A stretch of DNA of 64,000 bases, taken from contig JAFQQN010000021.1 in the NCBI GenBank assembly GCA_017410605.1, positions 1 through 64,000 of the forward strand. The letters run 5' to 3'. Below the pieces are notes generated by a model. The model made no database searches, was not told where the DNA came from, and was given only the letters and a program-made list of their open reading frames with translations. The position numbers and the translations under genes are program-made. Positions 24,152 to 34,495 of this stretch are shown piece by piece. The DNA is from Clostridia bacterium (GTDB lineage Bacteria; Bacillota; Clostridia; Oscillospirales; Acutalibacteraceae). Every line of letters begins with the position of its first letter. Positions within the stretch are counted from its first letter, which is position 1.

Positions 24152-25360
24152 ATGAAATCGGAAATGATGAAAATTTTTGATCCGGCAAATACCGGTATTT
24201 CAGACCGTGTGACAGAGTTTTTGTCTAATAATGGCATAAGTGCCCCTGTTTCTGATAATATTGTTGTGTTGCCCGGTTTTTGCGATGTGCATGTGCATTT
24301 TCGTGAGCCGGGTTTTTCTTATAAAGAAACCATAAAAACAGGATCACAGTCGGCGGCCGCCGGTGGATATACAGCGGTTTGTACAATGCCAAATTTAAAC
24401 CCGGTTCCCGATAGTGTAGAAAATCTTAAACTACAAACAGAAATTATTGAAAAAGATGCCGTCATTAATGTTTATCCTTACGGTTCAATAACTGTGCGCC
24501 AAATGGGTGAAGCCCTTTCAGATATGGAGGGCATTAGTAAGAATGCAATTGCCTTTTCTGATGATGGCAGGGGAGTGCAAAGTGAAGAGCTTATGCGACA
24601 GGCAATGCTTAAGGCAAAAGCTCTTAATAAAATAATAGTTGCCCATTGCGAAGAAAACTCTCTTCTAAAGGGCGGTTATATTCACGATGGGGAATATGCA
24701 AGACTTTACGGTCATAGAGGTATTTGCTCGGCTAGTGAATATGTTCCAATTGAAAGAGATATAAAACTAGCTAAAGAAACAGGCTGTGCTTATCACGTTT
24801 GCCATATTTCAACCAAAGAAAGCGTAGAGCTTATAAGAAAGGCTAAGGCTGAGGGGGTTAATATTACCTGTGAAACGGCACCCCATTACCTTGTTATGGA
24901 TGACAGCTTTTTAAAAGAAGAAGGCCGTTTTAAAATGAATCCGCCTCTTCGTTCAGCAGAAGATAGAGAAGCATTAGTAGAGGGCCTTGTTGATGGAACT
25001 ATTGATATGATAGCTACCGACCATGCGCCTCATTCGGCTGAGGAAAAGGCAAAGGGTCTTGAAAAAAGCGCATTTGGTGTTGTGGGTCTTGAAACCGCCT
25101 TTAGCGTTATGTATACAAAGCTTGTTAAAACCGGGGTAATAACTCTGGAAAAGCTAGTAGAGCTTATGGCTGTAAACCCCAGAAAGCGGTTTAATATTCC
25201 TTTTGATGATTCTTTTACGGTTTGGGACCTTTCTAAAGAATTTACAGTAGAACCAAGTGAATTTTTGTCTAAAGGCAGAGCGACCCCGTTTGAGGGGCAG
25301 AAGCTTTTTGGAAAATGCCTTATGACAGTTTATAATAATAAAAAAGTTTTTGTGATTTAA
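24152..25360 (+). CDS. pyrC: Dihydroorotase
   Basis: PyrC closes carbamoyl aspartate to dihydroorotate, step three of UMP synthesis. The 402-aa protein is a type I, metal-dependent amidohydrolase: DVHVHFREPG gives the HxH zinc ligands plus the substrate Arg, VAHCEE and CHIS give later His ligands, and IATDHAPH gives the catalytic Asp. GTGAGGAG precedes the start. It is the first gene of the pyr operon, directly behind the attenuator. Confidence 0.94.
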   Translation: MKSEMMKIFDPANTGISDRVTEFLSNNGISAPVSDNIVVLPGFCDVHVHFREPGFSYKETIKTGSQSAAAGGYTAVCTMPNLNPVPDSVENLKLQTEIIEKDAVINVYPYGSITVRQMGEALSDMEGISKNAIAFSDDGRGVQSEELMRQAMLKAKALNKIIVAHCEENSLLKGGYIHDGEYARLYGHRGICSASEYVPIERDIKLAKETGCAYHVCHISTKESVELIRKAKAEGVNITCETAPHYLVMDDSFLKEEGRFKMNPPLRSAEDREALVEGLVDGTIDMIATDHAPHSAEEKAKGLEKSAFGVVGLETAFSVMYTKLVKTGVITLEKLVELMAVNPRKRFNIPFDDSFTVWDLSKEFTVEPSEFLSKGRATPFEGQKLFGKCLMTVYNNKKVFVI

Positions 25361-25380
25361 CATTTCAGGAGGAAGTAAAA

Positions 25381-28300
25381 ATGGCAAAAAGAACAGATAT
25401 TAAAAAGATTTTGATTATTGGCTCAGGCCCTATTGTTATCGGCCAGGCCGCAGAGTTTGACTATGCAGGTACACAGGCTTGTCTGGCTTTAAAGGAAGAG
25501 GGTTATGAGGTTATTCTTTGCAATTCTAACCCTGCAACTATTATGACCGACACCATTATTGCAGATAAGGTTTATATGGAACCCCTTACCTTAGAGTATA
25601 TTGCTAAAATTTTAAGATATGAGCGCCCCGATGCTATTATTCCCGGAATCGGCGGTCAGACCGGTCTTAACCTTGCTATGCAATTGGAAGAAAAAGGCAT
25701 TCTCAAAGAATGTGGTGTTGAGCTTCTTGGTACAAGCAGTGCAAGTATTGAACGCGCTGAGGACCGTGAAATGTTTAAGGAGCTTTGCCAGTCTATAGGT
25801 GAGCCCACCATTCCTTCTGAGATTACTTATAGCATTGAAGAGGCTAAAGTGGCTGCTAAGAAAATCGGCTACCCTGTTGTTCTTCGTCCTGCCTTTACAC
25901 TTGGAGGTACCGGTGGTGGTTTTGCCTATAATGAAGAGCAGCTTGTAGAGGTTGGCCTTAATGCATTTAAGCTTTCTCCTGTACATCAGGTTCTTATTGA
26001 AAAGAGCGTAAGAGGATATAAGGAAATTGAGTTTGAGGTTATGCGTGATACCAATGACCACGCAATAACCATCTGCGGTATGGAAAATATTGACCCTGTT
26101 GGTGTTCATACCGGCGACTCTATTGTTGTTGCCCCCATTATGACCCTGAGCGACCACGACCTTAAAATGCTTAACGATTCGGCCATTAAGCTTATTCGTG
26201 AGCTGAAAATAGAGGGTGGCTGTAATGTTCAGTTTGCTCTTAACCCCAACTCTAGTGAATATTACCTTATTGAGGTTAATCCCAGAGTTTCCCGTTCTTC
26301 GGCTCTCGCTTCAAAGGCTAGTGGTTATCCCATTGCTAAGGTTACTGCTAAAATTGCTGTTGGTATGGCCCTTGAGGATATTGCTATTGCTAACACCACT
26401 GCCGCTTTTGAACCTAAACTTGATTATGTTATAGCCAAGCTTCCTCGCTTTCCATTTGATAAATTTGCTACTGCTAACAACATTCTTGGTACTCAAATGA
26501 AGGCTACCGGTGAGGTTATGGGAATTGGCTCTAATTTAGAGGAATGTTTGCTTAAATCTGTTCGTTCTCTTGAAATCGGTGCTTGTCATTTCCATCTTTC
26601 CAAGTTCGATAATATGTCTGTTGAAGAGATGCTTGATTACATAGCAGAATTTAAGGACGACAACATTTTCTGTATTGCTGAGCTTTTCCGCCGTGGAGAA
26701 AAGGTTGAAAAAGTACACGATATTACAAAGATTACCGCTTTCTTCCTTGAAGCAGTTAAAAGAATTGTTGATATGGAAAATAAGCTTAAGGGTGATAAGA
26801 GCATAGAAACCCTGATAGAGGCCAAGAAAATGGGCTTCGGTGATGAGTTTATTGCAAAGCTTTGGGGCATTTCTGAGCTAGAGGTGTTTAATCTTAGAAA
26901 AGCCAACAATATTTTTCCGGTTTACAAAATGGTTGACACCTGCCATACCAATGCTTATATTCCGTATTTCTATTCTTCCTATACAGGCGAAAATGCTTCT
27001 GTGCTTACCGACAAGAAGAAACTTGTAGTTCTTGGTGCAGGACCTATTCGTATAGGACAGGGTGTTGAATTTGACTATTCAACCGTTCACGCTGTTACAA
27101 CTATTAAAAAATCGGGCTATGAGGCTATTATTATAAATAATAACCCCGAAACCGTTTCAACCGACTATACTACTGCTGACAAGCTTTATTTTGAACCCCT
27201 CACACCCGAAGATGTTATGAACATAATAGAGTTTGAAAAGCCCGACGGTGTTATTGCCTCTCTTGGCGGACAGACCGCCATTAACCTTGCAGAGCCTCTT
27301 CGTCAGCGCGGCGTAAAAATAATAGGAACCGATTGTGATGCTATTGAACGCGCCGAAAACAGAGATAGCTTTGAAAAGATTCTCTCAGACCTTAATATTC
27401 CTCAGCCAAAGGGACAGGCTGTTACTAATATTGAGGCCGGCGTAAAAACTGCGGCAGAAATAGGCTATCCTGTTTTGGTTCGTCCAAGCTTTGTTTTGGG
27501 TGGCCGTGCTATGCAGATAGTTGCTACCGAAGAACAGCTTCGCTCTTATCTTAAAACTGCGGTTGAAATTGATGAGGACAAGCCCGTTTTGGTTGATAAA
27601 TATATTCAGGGTAAAGAAGTAGAAATTGATGCTATTTGTGACGGCAGAGATGTTTTTGTGCCCGGTATTATGGAGCTTGTTGAACGTACCGGTGTTCACA
27701 GTGGTGACTCTATAAGCGTTTATCCTACCTTTAGTATTTCTGATAAGGTAAAGGGTAAAATTTTACAATACGCCAAAAAATTAGGCCTTGGAATAGGTAT
27801 CATCGGTCTTTACAATATTCAGTTTATTGTTGACGATAAAGACGAAGTGTTTATTATTGAGGTTAACCCCCGTTCTTCAAGAACCGTTCCTTTCCTTTCA
27901 AAGGCAACTGGATATAGCCTTGCAGATATTGCAACTGAGGTTATAATGGGCAAGAGCCTTAAAGAGCAGGGAATTTTCGATATTTATCCCGAAGAGAAAA
28001 AGCGTTGGTATGTTAAGGTGCCTGTTTTCTCCTTTAACAAGCTTCGCGGACTTGATGCATACCTCTCACCTGAAATGAAGTCTACCGGTGAGGCAATAGG
28101 CTATGACGATAAGCTTAACAGAGCTCTTTATAAGGCTTTACAGGCCGGCGGAACCCATTTGCAAAATTACGGCACAGTTCTTGCGACCATTGCCGATAAG
28201 GATAAGGAAGAGGCGTTACCCCTTATTCGCCGCTTCTATAACCTTGGCTTTAATATTGAGGCAACCGCCGGAACAGCAGCTTTCCTTAAGAAAAACGGAA

Positions 28301-28551
28301 TACGCACACACGTTCGTAAGAAGATAAGCGATGACAGAGATGATATTCCCGATGCAATTCGCCAAGGTCATATTGCTTATGTTATCAATACTAGAGATGT
28401 TGGCTCGGTTGGTACTGAAAATGACGGTCAGCAGATAAGACAGTGTGCTACCGAAAACAATGTAACCATATTTACCGCACTTGACACTGTTAAGGTTCTT
28501 CTTGATGTTTTAGAGGAAACAACCCTTACAATTTCTACTATTGATGCTTAA
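25381..28551 (+). CDS. carB: Carbamoyl-phosphate synthase large subunit
   Basis: CarB makes carbamoyl phosphate from bicarbonate, two ATP and ammonia supplied by the small subunit. The 1056-aa length is normal. Two homologous halves are seen, each starting with a GSGPI or GAGPIRIGQ motif and an ATP-grasp domain (TLGGTGGG in the first, VLGGRAM in the second), then the allosteric MGS-like domain at the end (TAAFLKKNGI...NTRDVG). The partner carA, usually just upstream, is absent; pyrC occupies that place. Confidence 0.95.
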   Translation: MAKRTDIKKILIIGSGPIVIGQAAEFDYAGTQACLALKEEGYEVILCNSNPATIMTDTIIADKVYMEPLTLEYIAKILRYERPDAIIPGIGGQTGLNLAMQLEEKGILKECGVELLGTSSASIERAEDREMFKELCQSIGEPTIPSEITYSIEEAKVAAKKIGYPVVLRPAFTLGGTGGGFAYNEEQLVEVGLNAFKLSPVHQVLIEKSVRGYKEIEFEVMRDTNDHAITICGMENIDPVGVHTGDSIVVAPIMTLSDHDLKMLNDSAIKLIRELKIEGGCNVQFALNPNSSEYYLIEVNPRVSRSSALASKASGYPIAKVTAKIAVGMALEDIAIANTTAAFEPKLDYVIAKLPRFPFDKFATANNILGTQMKATGEVMGIGSNLEECLLKSVRSLEIGACHFHLSKFDNMSVEEMLDYIAEFKDDNIFCIAELFRRGEKVEKVHDITKITAFFLEAVKRIVDMENKLKGDKSIETLIEAKKMGFGDEFIAKLWGISELEVFNLRKANNIFPVYKMVDTCHTNAYIPYFYSSYTGENASVLTDKKKLVVLGAGPIRIGQGVEFDYSTVHAVTTIKKSGYEAIIINNNPETVSTDYTTADKLYFEPLTPEDVMNIIEFEKPDGVIASLGGQTAINLAEPLRQRGVKIIGTDCDAIERAENRDSFEKILSDLNIPQPKGQAVTNIEAGVKTAAEIGYPVLVRPSFVLGGRAMQIVATEEQLRSYLKTAVEIDEDKPVLVDKYIQGKEVEIDAICDGRDVFVPGIMELVERTGVHSGDSISVYPTFSISDKVKGKILQYAKKLGLGIGIIGLYNIQFIVDDKDEVFIIEVNPRSSRTVPFLSKATGYSLADIATEVIMGKSLKEQGIFDIYPEEKKRWYVKVPVFSFNKLRGLDAYLSPEMKSTGEAIGYDDKLNRALYKALQAGGTHLQNYGTVLATIADKDKEEALPLIRRFYNLGFNIEATAGTAAFLKKNGIRTHVRKKISDDRDDIPDAIRQGHIAYVINTRDVGSVGTENDGQQIRQCATENNVTIFTALDTVKVLLDVLEETTLTISTIDA

Positions 28552-28575
28552 TGATAATAGGCAAGAGGTTTAAAT

Positions 28576-29313
28576 ATGAAACAAGGTTTTTATAAAATAA
28601 CAGAAAACACAGCCTTAACAGATACTGTTTTTAAAATGGTGCTTGAGGGTGATGTTAGTGATATTAAAAATTCCGGTGAATTTATTAATATTAAGCTTGA
28701 CGGCAAATATCTTCGCAGACCCATTTCGGTTTGTGATGTAAGTGATAATACTGTTACAATAATTTATAAGGTTGTGGGCGTTGGCACAGAGCAGATGAGT
28801 AAAATGCCGTTAGGCACAATGCTCGATGTTCTTGTAGGCCTTGGAAACGGCTATGACACTTCTAAAAGCGGTGACAAACCATTGCTTTTAGGTGGCGGTG
28901 TTGGTGTTCCGCCCCTTTATAACCTTGCTAAACGATTAATTTCACAAGGCAAAAAGGTTTCGGTGATTCTTGGCTTTAATGAAAAGGATGAAATCTTTTA
29001 CGAAAAGGAATTTAAAGACCTTGGTGCTGAGGTTTTTGTTACTACGGTTGACGGTTCTTATGGCACAAAGGGCTTTGTTACAGATGTAATGCAGAATATA
29101 GATTATACTTATTTTTACACCTGTGGCCCTGAGCCTATGCTAAAGGCTATTTATAAGGCATCAACCACCTCAGGGCAAATGAGCTTTGAAGAAAGAATGG
29201 GTTGTGGCTTTGGTGCTTGTATGGGTTGCTCTTGCAAAACCCTTACAGGGTATAAGCGTATTTGTAAAGACGGCCCCGTAATGGAAAAGGAGGAGATTTT
29301 GTGGGAAGATTAA
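28576..29313 (+). CDS. pyrK: Dihydroorotate dehydrogenase electron transfer subunit
   Basis: PyrK carries FAD and a [2Fe-2S] cluster and passes electrons from PyrD to NAD+. The 245-aa protein has the FAD-binding RRPISVCD segment near the start, the NAD-binding LGGGVGVPPLYN, and the cluster ligands C210, C215, C218 and C230 (CX4CX2CX11C). It overlaps pyrD by 13 bases, which keeps the two subunits in step. Confidence 0.94.
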   Translation: MKQGFYKITENTALTDTVFKMVLEGDVSDIKNSGEFINIKLDGKYLRRPISVCDVSDNTVTIIYKVVGVGTEQMSKMPLGTMLDVLVGLGNGYDTSKSGDKPLLLGGGVGVPPLYNLAKRLISQGKKVSVILGFNEKDEIFYEKEFKDLGAEVFVTTVDGSYGTKGFVTDVMQNIDYTYFYTCGPEPMLKAIYKASTTSGQMSFEERMGCGFGACMGCSCKTLTGYKRICKDGPVMEKEEILWED

Positions 29314-30212
29314 ATGTTAATCTTTGTGGAATAAAACTGGATAACCCCATAATCCCCGCAAGTGGAACATTCGGTTACGGTTATGAATTTGCCGAGCTTT
29401 ACGATATTAATGTTCTTGGAACCTTTTCTTTTAAGGGTACCACAAAGGACCCTCGTTTTGGTAATCCAACCCCTAGAATTGCAGAATGTTCGGCGGGTAT
29501 GATAAATGCGGTTGGACTTCAAAACCCCGGTGTTGAAAAGGTTGTTTCAGAGGAGCTTCCAAAACTTGCAAAGTGCTTTAACAAAAAGGTTATGGCAAAT
29601 GTAAGCGGTTTTGCGGTTGAAGATTATGCCTATACCTGTGAAAAGCTAGATAAATGCGACCAGGTTGGTTGGTTAGAGGTAAATGTTAGTTGCCCCAATG
29701 TTCACGGCGGGGGAATGAGCTTTGGAACAAACCCTGAGGCTGCCGCTGAGGTTACAAGGGCGGTTAAAAAGGTTACTACCAAGCCTGTAATTATTAAGCT
29801 TTCCCCAAATGTTACAGATATTGTGTCAATCGCAAAGGCCTGTGAAGAGGCTGGTGCAGACGGAATAAGCCTTATAAATACGCTACTGGGTATGCGAATA
29901 GATCTTCGTACCAAAAAGCCGGTAATAGCTAATAAAATGGGCGGTTTTTCGGGAAGCGCAATTTTTCCTGTAGCTGTTAGAATGGTTTATCAGGTTGCAA
30001 ACGCCGTTAAAATTCCCGTTGTTGGAATGGGTGGTGTTTCTTCGGCAGAAGATGTTATTGAGATTATGTTGGCCGGTGCTACAGCAGTACAGGTTGGCGC
30101 CGCCAACCTTGTAGACCCATATATTTGCCGTGATATTATAAATAATCTTCCGGCGGTTATGGATAAGTATGGTATTAATAACCTTAGCGAAATTATAGGA
30201 GGAGTAAAATAA
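29301..30212 (+). CDS. pyrD: Dihydroorotate dehydrogenase, type 1B catalytic subunit
   Basis: PyrD oxidises dihydroorotate to orotate with FMN, and as type 1B uses NAD+ through PyrK. The 303-aa protein starts with GTG at 29301 after GGAGGAG. The motif [12 protein letters not shown] carries the catalytic Cys typical of class 1 enzymes; NTLLGMRID and [19 protein letters not shown] are the FMN phosphate-binding regions. Its stop overlaps the pyrF start by one base (TAATG). Confidence 0.94.
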   Translation: MGRLNVNLCGIKLDNPIIPASGTFGYGYEFAELYDINVLGTFSFKGTTKDPRFGNPTPRIAECSAGMINAVGLQNPGVEKVVSEELPKLAKCFNKKVMANVSGFAVEDYAYTCEKLDKCDQVGWLEVNVSCPNVHGGGMSFGTNPEAAAEVTRAVKKVTTKPVIIKLSPNVTDIVSIAKACEEAGADGISLINTLLGMRIDLRTKKPVIANKMGGFSGSAIFPVAVRMVYQVANAVKIPVVGMGGVSSAEDVIEIMLAGATAVQVGAANLVDPYICRDIINNLPAVMDKYGINNLSEIIGGVK

Positions 30213-30910
30213 TGGGTAAGGATGTTATTGTTGCTTGTGATTTTTCAAGCGCCGAAGATGTTTATGCATTTTTAGATAAGTTTAAGGGTAGAAAGCCTTT
30301 CGTTAAAATAGGCATGGAGCTTTTTTATGCTGAAGGCCCTCAGATTGTTAAAAGCATTAAGGAAAGAGGTCATAAAATATTTTTAGACCTTAAGCTACAC
30401 GATATTCCCAATACAGTTAAAAAGTCTATGTCTGTTTTATCAAGACTTGATGTAGATATGACTAATCTTCACGCCGCCGGTACAATTTCTATGATGGAGG
30501 CCGCCATTGAGGGCCTTACCCGTCCTGACGGTAGCCGCCCTTTGCTTATTGCGGTTACTCAGCTTACCTCTACCGACCAGGAAAGAATGGAAAACGACTT
30601 ACTTATCAAAGAGCCTATTGACAAGGTTGTTATGCATTATGCTGCCAATGCCGCAAAGGCAGGGCTGGACGGTGTTGTTTGTTCACCCCTAGAGGCCGGC
30701 AAGGTTCACGATACTTGTGGCAAGGAGTTTTTAACAGTTACTCCCGGTGTTCGTTTTGCCGATGGAGATATTGGCGACCAAAAGAGGGTTATGACCCCTG
30801 CTGAAGCCAAGAAAATCGGTTCTGATTATATTGTTGTAGGCAGACCTATTACTGCCGCCGAAGACCCGGTTGCTGCTTATGAGCGTTGCGTTAAAGAGTT
30901 TGTAGATTAA
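30212..30910 (+). CDS. pyrF: Orotidine 5'-phosphate decarboxylase
   Basis: PyrF removes CO2 from OMP to form UMP, the last step. The 232-aa protein is of the type 1 group: the catalytic Lys/Asp array is in [11 protein letters not shown], and the phosphate-binding end reads [13 protein letters not shown]. It follows pyrD with overlapping stop and start. Confidence 0.94.
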   Translation: MGKDVIVACDFSSAEDVYAFLDKFKGRKPFVKIGMELFYAEGPQIVKSIKERGHKIFLDLKLHDIPNTVKKSMSVLSRLDVDMTNLHAAGTISMMEAAIEGLTRPDGSRPLLIAVTQLTSTDQERMENDLLIKEPIDKVVMHYAANAAKAGLDGVVCSPLEAGKVHDTCGKEFLTVTPGVRFADGDIGDQKRVMTPAEAKKIGSDYIVVGRPITAAEDPVAAYERCVKEFVD

Positions 30911-30927
30911 GTTCAAGGAGAATTAAT

Positions 30928-31584
30928 ATGGAAAGCTATAAAAGAGAATTTATTCAGTTTTTAGAGTCTGCCGGTGTTTTAAAGTTTGGTGACTTTACCG
31001 CGAAGAGCGGAAGAAAAATTCCTTATTTTATAAATGCGGGTGATATTAAAACCGGTGACCAGATTTCAAAATTAGGCGAGTTTTATGCAAAGGCATATTT
31101 TGAAAAGGTAGGAAATAAAAAGACTGTGCTTTATGGCCCTGCTTATAAGGGTATTCCCATTGCTGTATCTGTTGCCTGCGCTCTCTCTAAAGAGGGTCTT
31201 GACGTGCCCTTCTTCTTTAACCGCAAAGAGGAAAAGGACCATGGCGAGGGTGGTGTTTTTGTTGGATATAAACCCACCGAGGGTGAAGAGATTGTTATTG
31301 TAGAGGATGTTATTACTGCCGGTACTGCTATTAGAGAAAGTATGGAAATTTTGTCCTCACTTAAGGGAACAAAGGTTGCCGCAACCTTTGTTATGGTTGA
31401 CCGTAAGGAAAAGGGAAAAACAGAAAAATCTGCTATGGCGGAGGTTGGCGAGGAGTTTGGCTTCCCGGTATACTCGGTTGTAGATGTATATGATATTATT
31501 GAATATTTAGAAGAAAACCCCGAAAACACTGAAAATGTTGAGCGCATAAAAAATTACCTCGCTGTAAACGGCGCTAAAGCATAG
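30928..31584 (+). CDS. pyrE: Orotate phosphoribosyltransferase
   Basis: PyrE joins orotate to PRPP to make OMP. The 218-aa protein has the PRPP-binding signature [12 protein letters not shown] and the upstream [11 protein letters not shown] loop. AAGGAG precedes its start. It lies between pyrF and pyrB. Confidence 0.94.
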   Translation: MESYKREFIQFLESAGVLKFGDFTAKSGRKIPYFINAGDIKTGDQISKLGEFYAKAYFEKVGNKKTVLYGPAYKGIPIAVSVACALSKEGLDVPFFFNRKEEKDHGEGGVFVGYKPTEGEEIVIVEDVITAGTAIRESMEILSSLKGTKVAATFVMVDRKEKGKTEKSAMAEVGEEFGFPVYSVVDVYDIIEYLEENPENTENVERIKNYLAVNGAKA

Positions 31585-31604
31585 TGGGGGATAAGGAGAA
31601 GAAA

Positions 31605-32516
31605 ATGAGAAGTCTAATAGATATTCTGGATTTTACCACAGAGGAATTAGACCAGCTTATTAGTGTTGCAAACGATATTATTGCCAACCCACAAAAATAT
31701 TCTGAAAAATGCAAGGGAAAAAAACTTGCAACCTTGTTTTTTGAGCCATCAACAAGAACAAGGCTTAGCTTTGAGGCCGCTATGTATGAGCTTGGGGGAA
31801 ATGTGCTTGGCTTTTCAGAGGCAAACAGCTCTTCTGCCGCCAAGGGCGAAAGTGTTGCAGATACTGCAAAAACTGTAAGCTGTTATGCAGATATTATTGC
31901 AATGCGCCACCCAAAAGAGGGCGCGCCCTATGTTGCTTCTCTTAATGCTTCAATTCCGGTTATAAATGCCGGTGATGGGGGACATAATCACCCAACTCAA
32001 ACCTTGGCCGATCTGCTTACTATTTATAGAGAAAAGGGCGGTTTTAATAACCTTACCATAGGCTTTTGCGGCGATTTGAAGTTTGGCAGAACAGTTCATT
32101 CTTTAATAAATGCTTTGGCAAGATATAGCGGAATAAAGGTTGTTCTTATATCACCCAAAGAGCTTATGCTTCCGGGTTATGTTAAAACCGACGTATTGGA
32201 AAAGAACAATATTTCATACACAGAAACCACCGACCTTGAAGAAGTAATGCCCCAGCTTGACATTCTTTATATGACCAGGGTTCAAAGAGAACGCTTTTTT
32301 AACGAGGAAGATTATTTAAGGCTTAAGGATAGCTATGTTTTAACCCCTGATAAATTAAATGAAGCTAAAAGTGACCTTTCAATAATGCATCCGCTACCCA
32401 GGGTAAACGAAATAAGTGTTGCTATTGACGATGACCCAAGGGCTTGTTACTTTAAACAGGTGCTTAACGGTAAATATATGAGAATGGCCCTTATTTTAAA
32501 ATTGTTGGAGGTATAA
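31605..32516 (+). CDS. pyrB: Aspartate carbamoyltransferase catalytic subunit
   Basis: PyrB condenses carbamoyl phosphate and aspartate to carbamoyl aspartate. The 303-aa protein has the carbamoyl-phosphate motif [13 protein letters not shown], the HPTQTLADL segment and [10 protein letters not shown] near the end. The ATG at 31605 is used because AAGGAGAAG lies just before it; a GTG at 31584 would add seven residues not in the family. It pairs with the regulatory subunit gene two bases downstream. Confidence 0.95.
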   Translation: MRSLIDILDFTTEELDQLISVANDIIANPQKYSEKCKGKKLATLFFEPSTRTRLSFEAAMYELGGNVLGFSEANSSSAAKGESVADTAKTVSCYADIIAMRHPKEGAPYVASLNASIPVINAGDGGHNHPTQTLADLLTIYREKGGFNNLTIGFCGDLKFGRTVHSLINALARYSGIKVVLISPKELMLPGYVKTDVLEKNNISYTETTDLEEVMPQLDILYMTRVQRERFFNEEDYLRLKDSYVLTPDKLNEAKSDLSIMHPLPRVNEISVAIDDDPRACYFKQVLNGKYMRMALILKLLEV

Positions 32517-32518
32517 AA

Positions 32519-32944
32519 ATGAATATTGACTCTATTACCAACGGTATTGTTATTGACCACATAACTGCCGGCAGAGGTATGCTTCTTTATGACCTTTTAG
32601 GCCTTAACAATAAAGATTGCTCGGTTGCTCTTATTATGAGGGTTAACAGTCGAAAGTGCGGCAAAAAGGATATTATTAAAATAGATAGTAATATTTCGGT
32701 GGATTTTGATGTTATAGGTTATGTTGACCCTAACGCTACGGTTAATATTATTCGCGATGGAAAGCTTATAGAAAAACGGAACATTGAACTTCCCGAAAAA
32801 CTTACAAATGTTATTAAATGTAAAAACCCCAGATGTATTACCTCGGTTGAGCAAGAGCTTGATAATATTTTCAAGCTTACCGATAAAGAAAATATGGTTT
32901 ATCGTTGTATTTATTGCGAAACCAAAGCAAAAATTGGAAAGTAG
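32519..32944 (+). CDS. pyrI: Aspartate carbamoyltransferase regulatory subunit
   Basis: PyrI binds CTP/ATP and places the catalytic trimers under feedback control. The 141-aa protein has the N-terminal allosteric domain with ITNGIVIDHITAGRG, and the C-terminal zinc domain with Cys101, Cys106, Cys130 and Cys133 (CX4C...CX2C). Its presence shows that this ATCase is the allosteric, enteric-like holoenzyme. It is the last gene of the operon. Confidence 0.95.
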   Translation: MNIDSITNGIVIDHITAGRGMLLYDLLGLNNKDCSVALIMRVNSRKCGKKDIIKIDSNISVDFDVIGYVDPNATVNIIRDGKLIEKRNIELPEKLTNVIKCKNPRCITSVEQELDNIFKLTDKENMVYRCIYCETKAKIGK

Positions 32945-32966
32945 TACAGTTTATTGTGCTTTTTCG
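32943..32966 (+). terminator. Weak terminator after pyrI
   Basis: AGTACA pairs with TGTGCT (one G-U) around six bases, followed by TTTT. The stem is short. Confidence 0.4.
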
Positions 32967-33021
32967 TAAAACTGTATGCAGATTAACACAATATGTTGAA
33001 ATAATTTGTCTAAAGTGTGCC

Positions 33022-33050
33022 TTGACACAAAATTTCTTTAATGATATACT
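33022..33050 (+). promoter_or_regulatory. Promoter of the pur operon
   Basis: TTGACA (33022-33027) and TATACT (33045-33050), 17 bases apart. Transcription should start near 33057, just before the riboswitch. Confidence 0.8.
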
Positions 33051-33077
33051 TTTATAGTAATCATTATAGTAAAATTA

Positions 33078-33190
33078 AAGGCAGTTTTGTAACTGACGGA
33101 AAATCGTAATATATTTGCGGTTAAGGTGAAAAATCACCGTGAAGCAAAATTGTTATATGCGCTTTTTAGCAGCCGACCGTCTGGGCACAC
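33078..33190 (+). ncRNA. ZTP riboswitch (pfl motif)
   Basis: The 5' half has the conserved GTAACTGACGG stretch (33089-33099) and the 3' half ends in CCGTCTGGGC (33177-33186), the hallmark pseudoknot strand of this class; TCACCGTGAAGC (33134-33145) lies in between. The 3' conserved bases overlap the 5' arm of a terminator, so ligand binding (ZTP/ZMP) would prevent termination and turn on the genes. The target is the purine operon that ends with fhs, which fits the known sense of this switch: ZTP rises when 10-formyl-THF is short. Confidence 0.85.
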
Positions 33191-33223
33191 TTACTTAAAA
33201 CAAAGGAGTAGGTGTGCTTTTTT
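33185..33223 (+). terminator. Expression-platform terminator of the ZTP riboswitch
   Basis: GCACACTTACT pairs with AGTAGGTGTGC (one G-U pair) and is followed by TTTTTTG. The arm begins inside the riboswitch consensus. Confidence 0.85.
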
Positions 33224-33244
33224 GTTTTTGAAAGGAGCGACTTT

Positions 33245-33733
33245 ATGAAAAAAGTAGGAATAGTTATGGGAAGCGATAGCGACCTTCCTATTGTAAAAAA
33301 GGCGACCGATATTTTAAAGGATTTTGGTGTGGATTTTGAGGTTCATATTTATTCGGCCCACAGAACACCTGAACAGGCTAAGGATTTTTCTCAAAATGCA
33401 AGAGCAAATGGCTTCGGTGTTATTATTGCGGCGGCCGGCATGGCTGCCCATTTAGCAGGGGCTATTGCGGCTAACACAACACTTCCGGTTATTGGTATTC
33501 CTTGTAAATCCTCTAATCTTGATGGTATGGATGCATTGCTTTCTACAGTTCAAATGCCTACCGGTATTCCGGTTGCTACCGTTGCTATTAACGGCGCAGG
33601 AAACGCAGCTTTGCTTGCAATTCAAATGTTGGCTATTGAAGATACTGAACTTGCTAAAAAGCTTGACGAAAAAAGAATGAAAGATGCTTTAGCAGTTCTA
33701 GAAAAAGATAAGGACGTTATGTCTAAGCTTTAA
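33245..33733 (+). CDS. purE: N5-carboxyaminoimidazole ribonucleotide mutase
   Basis: PurE converts N5-CAIR (or AIR plus CO2, depending on class) to CAIR. The 162-aa protein has VGIVMGSDSDLPI and SAHRTPEQ, the phosphate- and carboxylate-binding sites. The ATG at 33245 follows AAAGGAGC; upstream in-frame codons lie in the terminator. The gene purK is not in this operon. It is first behind the riboswitch. Confidence 0.94.
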   Translation: MKKVGIVMGSDSDLPIVKKATDILKDFGVDFEVHIYSAHRTPEQAKDFSQNARANGFGVIIAAAGMAAHLAGAIAANTTLPVIGIPCKSSNLDGMDALLSTVQMPTGIPVATVAINGAGNAALLAIQMLAIEDTELAKKLDEKRMKDALAVLEKDKDVMSKL

Positions 33734-33772
33734 TTAGTTTTAAATTTTTTTAAATATAAAGGAGAATGAATT

Positions 33773-34459
33773 ATGGAAAAGAAGCTTGTTTACAAAGGAA
33801 AAACTAAGGATGTTTTTGCACTTGACAATGGCAATTATTTGCTTAAGTTTAAGGATGATTGCACCGGTAAAGACGGTGTTTTTGACCCGGGTGAGAATTC
33901 TGTAGGTCTTACTATTGATGGTGTTGGCGATGTTAACCTTCGTATGTCTATTTATTTCTTCGAAAAGGTTAATGCAGCAGGCATTAAAACACATTATGTA
34001 AATGCAAGTCTTGAAGATACCACTATGGAGGTTCTTCCCGCAAAGGTATTTGGTAAGGGTCTTGAGGTTATCTGTCGTTATAAGGCTGTTGGTAGCTTCC
34101 TTCGTCGTTATAGCGATTATATTGAAGAGGGAGCAGACCTTCCTGCCTATGTTGAAACCACCTTTAAAAACGATGAAAAAGGCGACCCCCTTGTTACCAA
34201 AGACGGCCTTGTAGATTTAGGTGTTATGACCGCAAGTCAGTATGATGATGTTAAGGAAATGACCCAGAAGATTACTAAAATTGTTGCCGATGACCTTAAA
34301 GAAAAGGGTCTTGAGCTTTATGATATTAAATTTGAATTCGGTTACGATGCTGACGGTAAGGTTATGCTTATTGACGAAATTGCTTCCGGCAATATGCGTG
34401 TTTACAAAAACGGCGAGTATATTGACCCAATGACTCTTTCAAAGCTTTTCTTTGCTTAA
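33773..34459 (+). CDS. purC: SAICAR synthase
   Basis: PurC joins aspartate to CAIR using ATP. The 228-aa protein starts [13 protein letters not shown], the ATP lysine segment, and has [31 protein letters not shown] and the usual end. Preceded by AAAGGAG. The protein is of the short, single-domain type. Confidence 0.94.
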   Translation: MEKKLVYKGKTKDVFALDNGNYLLKFKDDCTGKDGVFDPGENSVGLTIDGVGDVNLRMSIYFFEKVNAAGIKTHYVNASLEDTTMEVLPAKVFGKGLEVICRYKAVGSFLRRYSDYIEEGADLPAYVETTFKNDEKGDPLVTKDGLVDLGVMTASQYDDVKEMTQKITKIVADDLKEKGLELYDIKFEFGYDADGKVMLIDEIASGNMRVYKNGEYIDPMTLSKLFFA

Positions 34460-34495
34460 TTTAGTCTAGTTAAAAGTATTCGAAAGGGGTAAACC

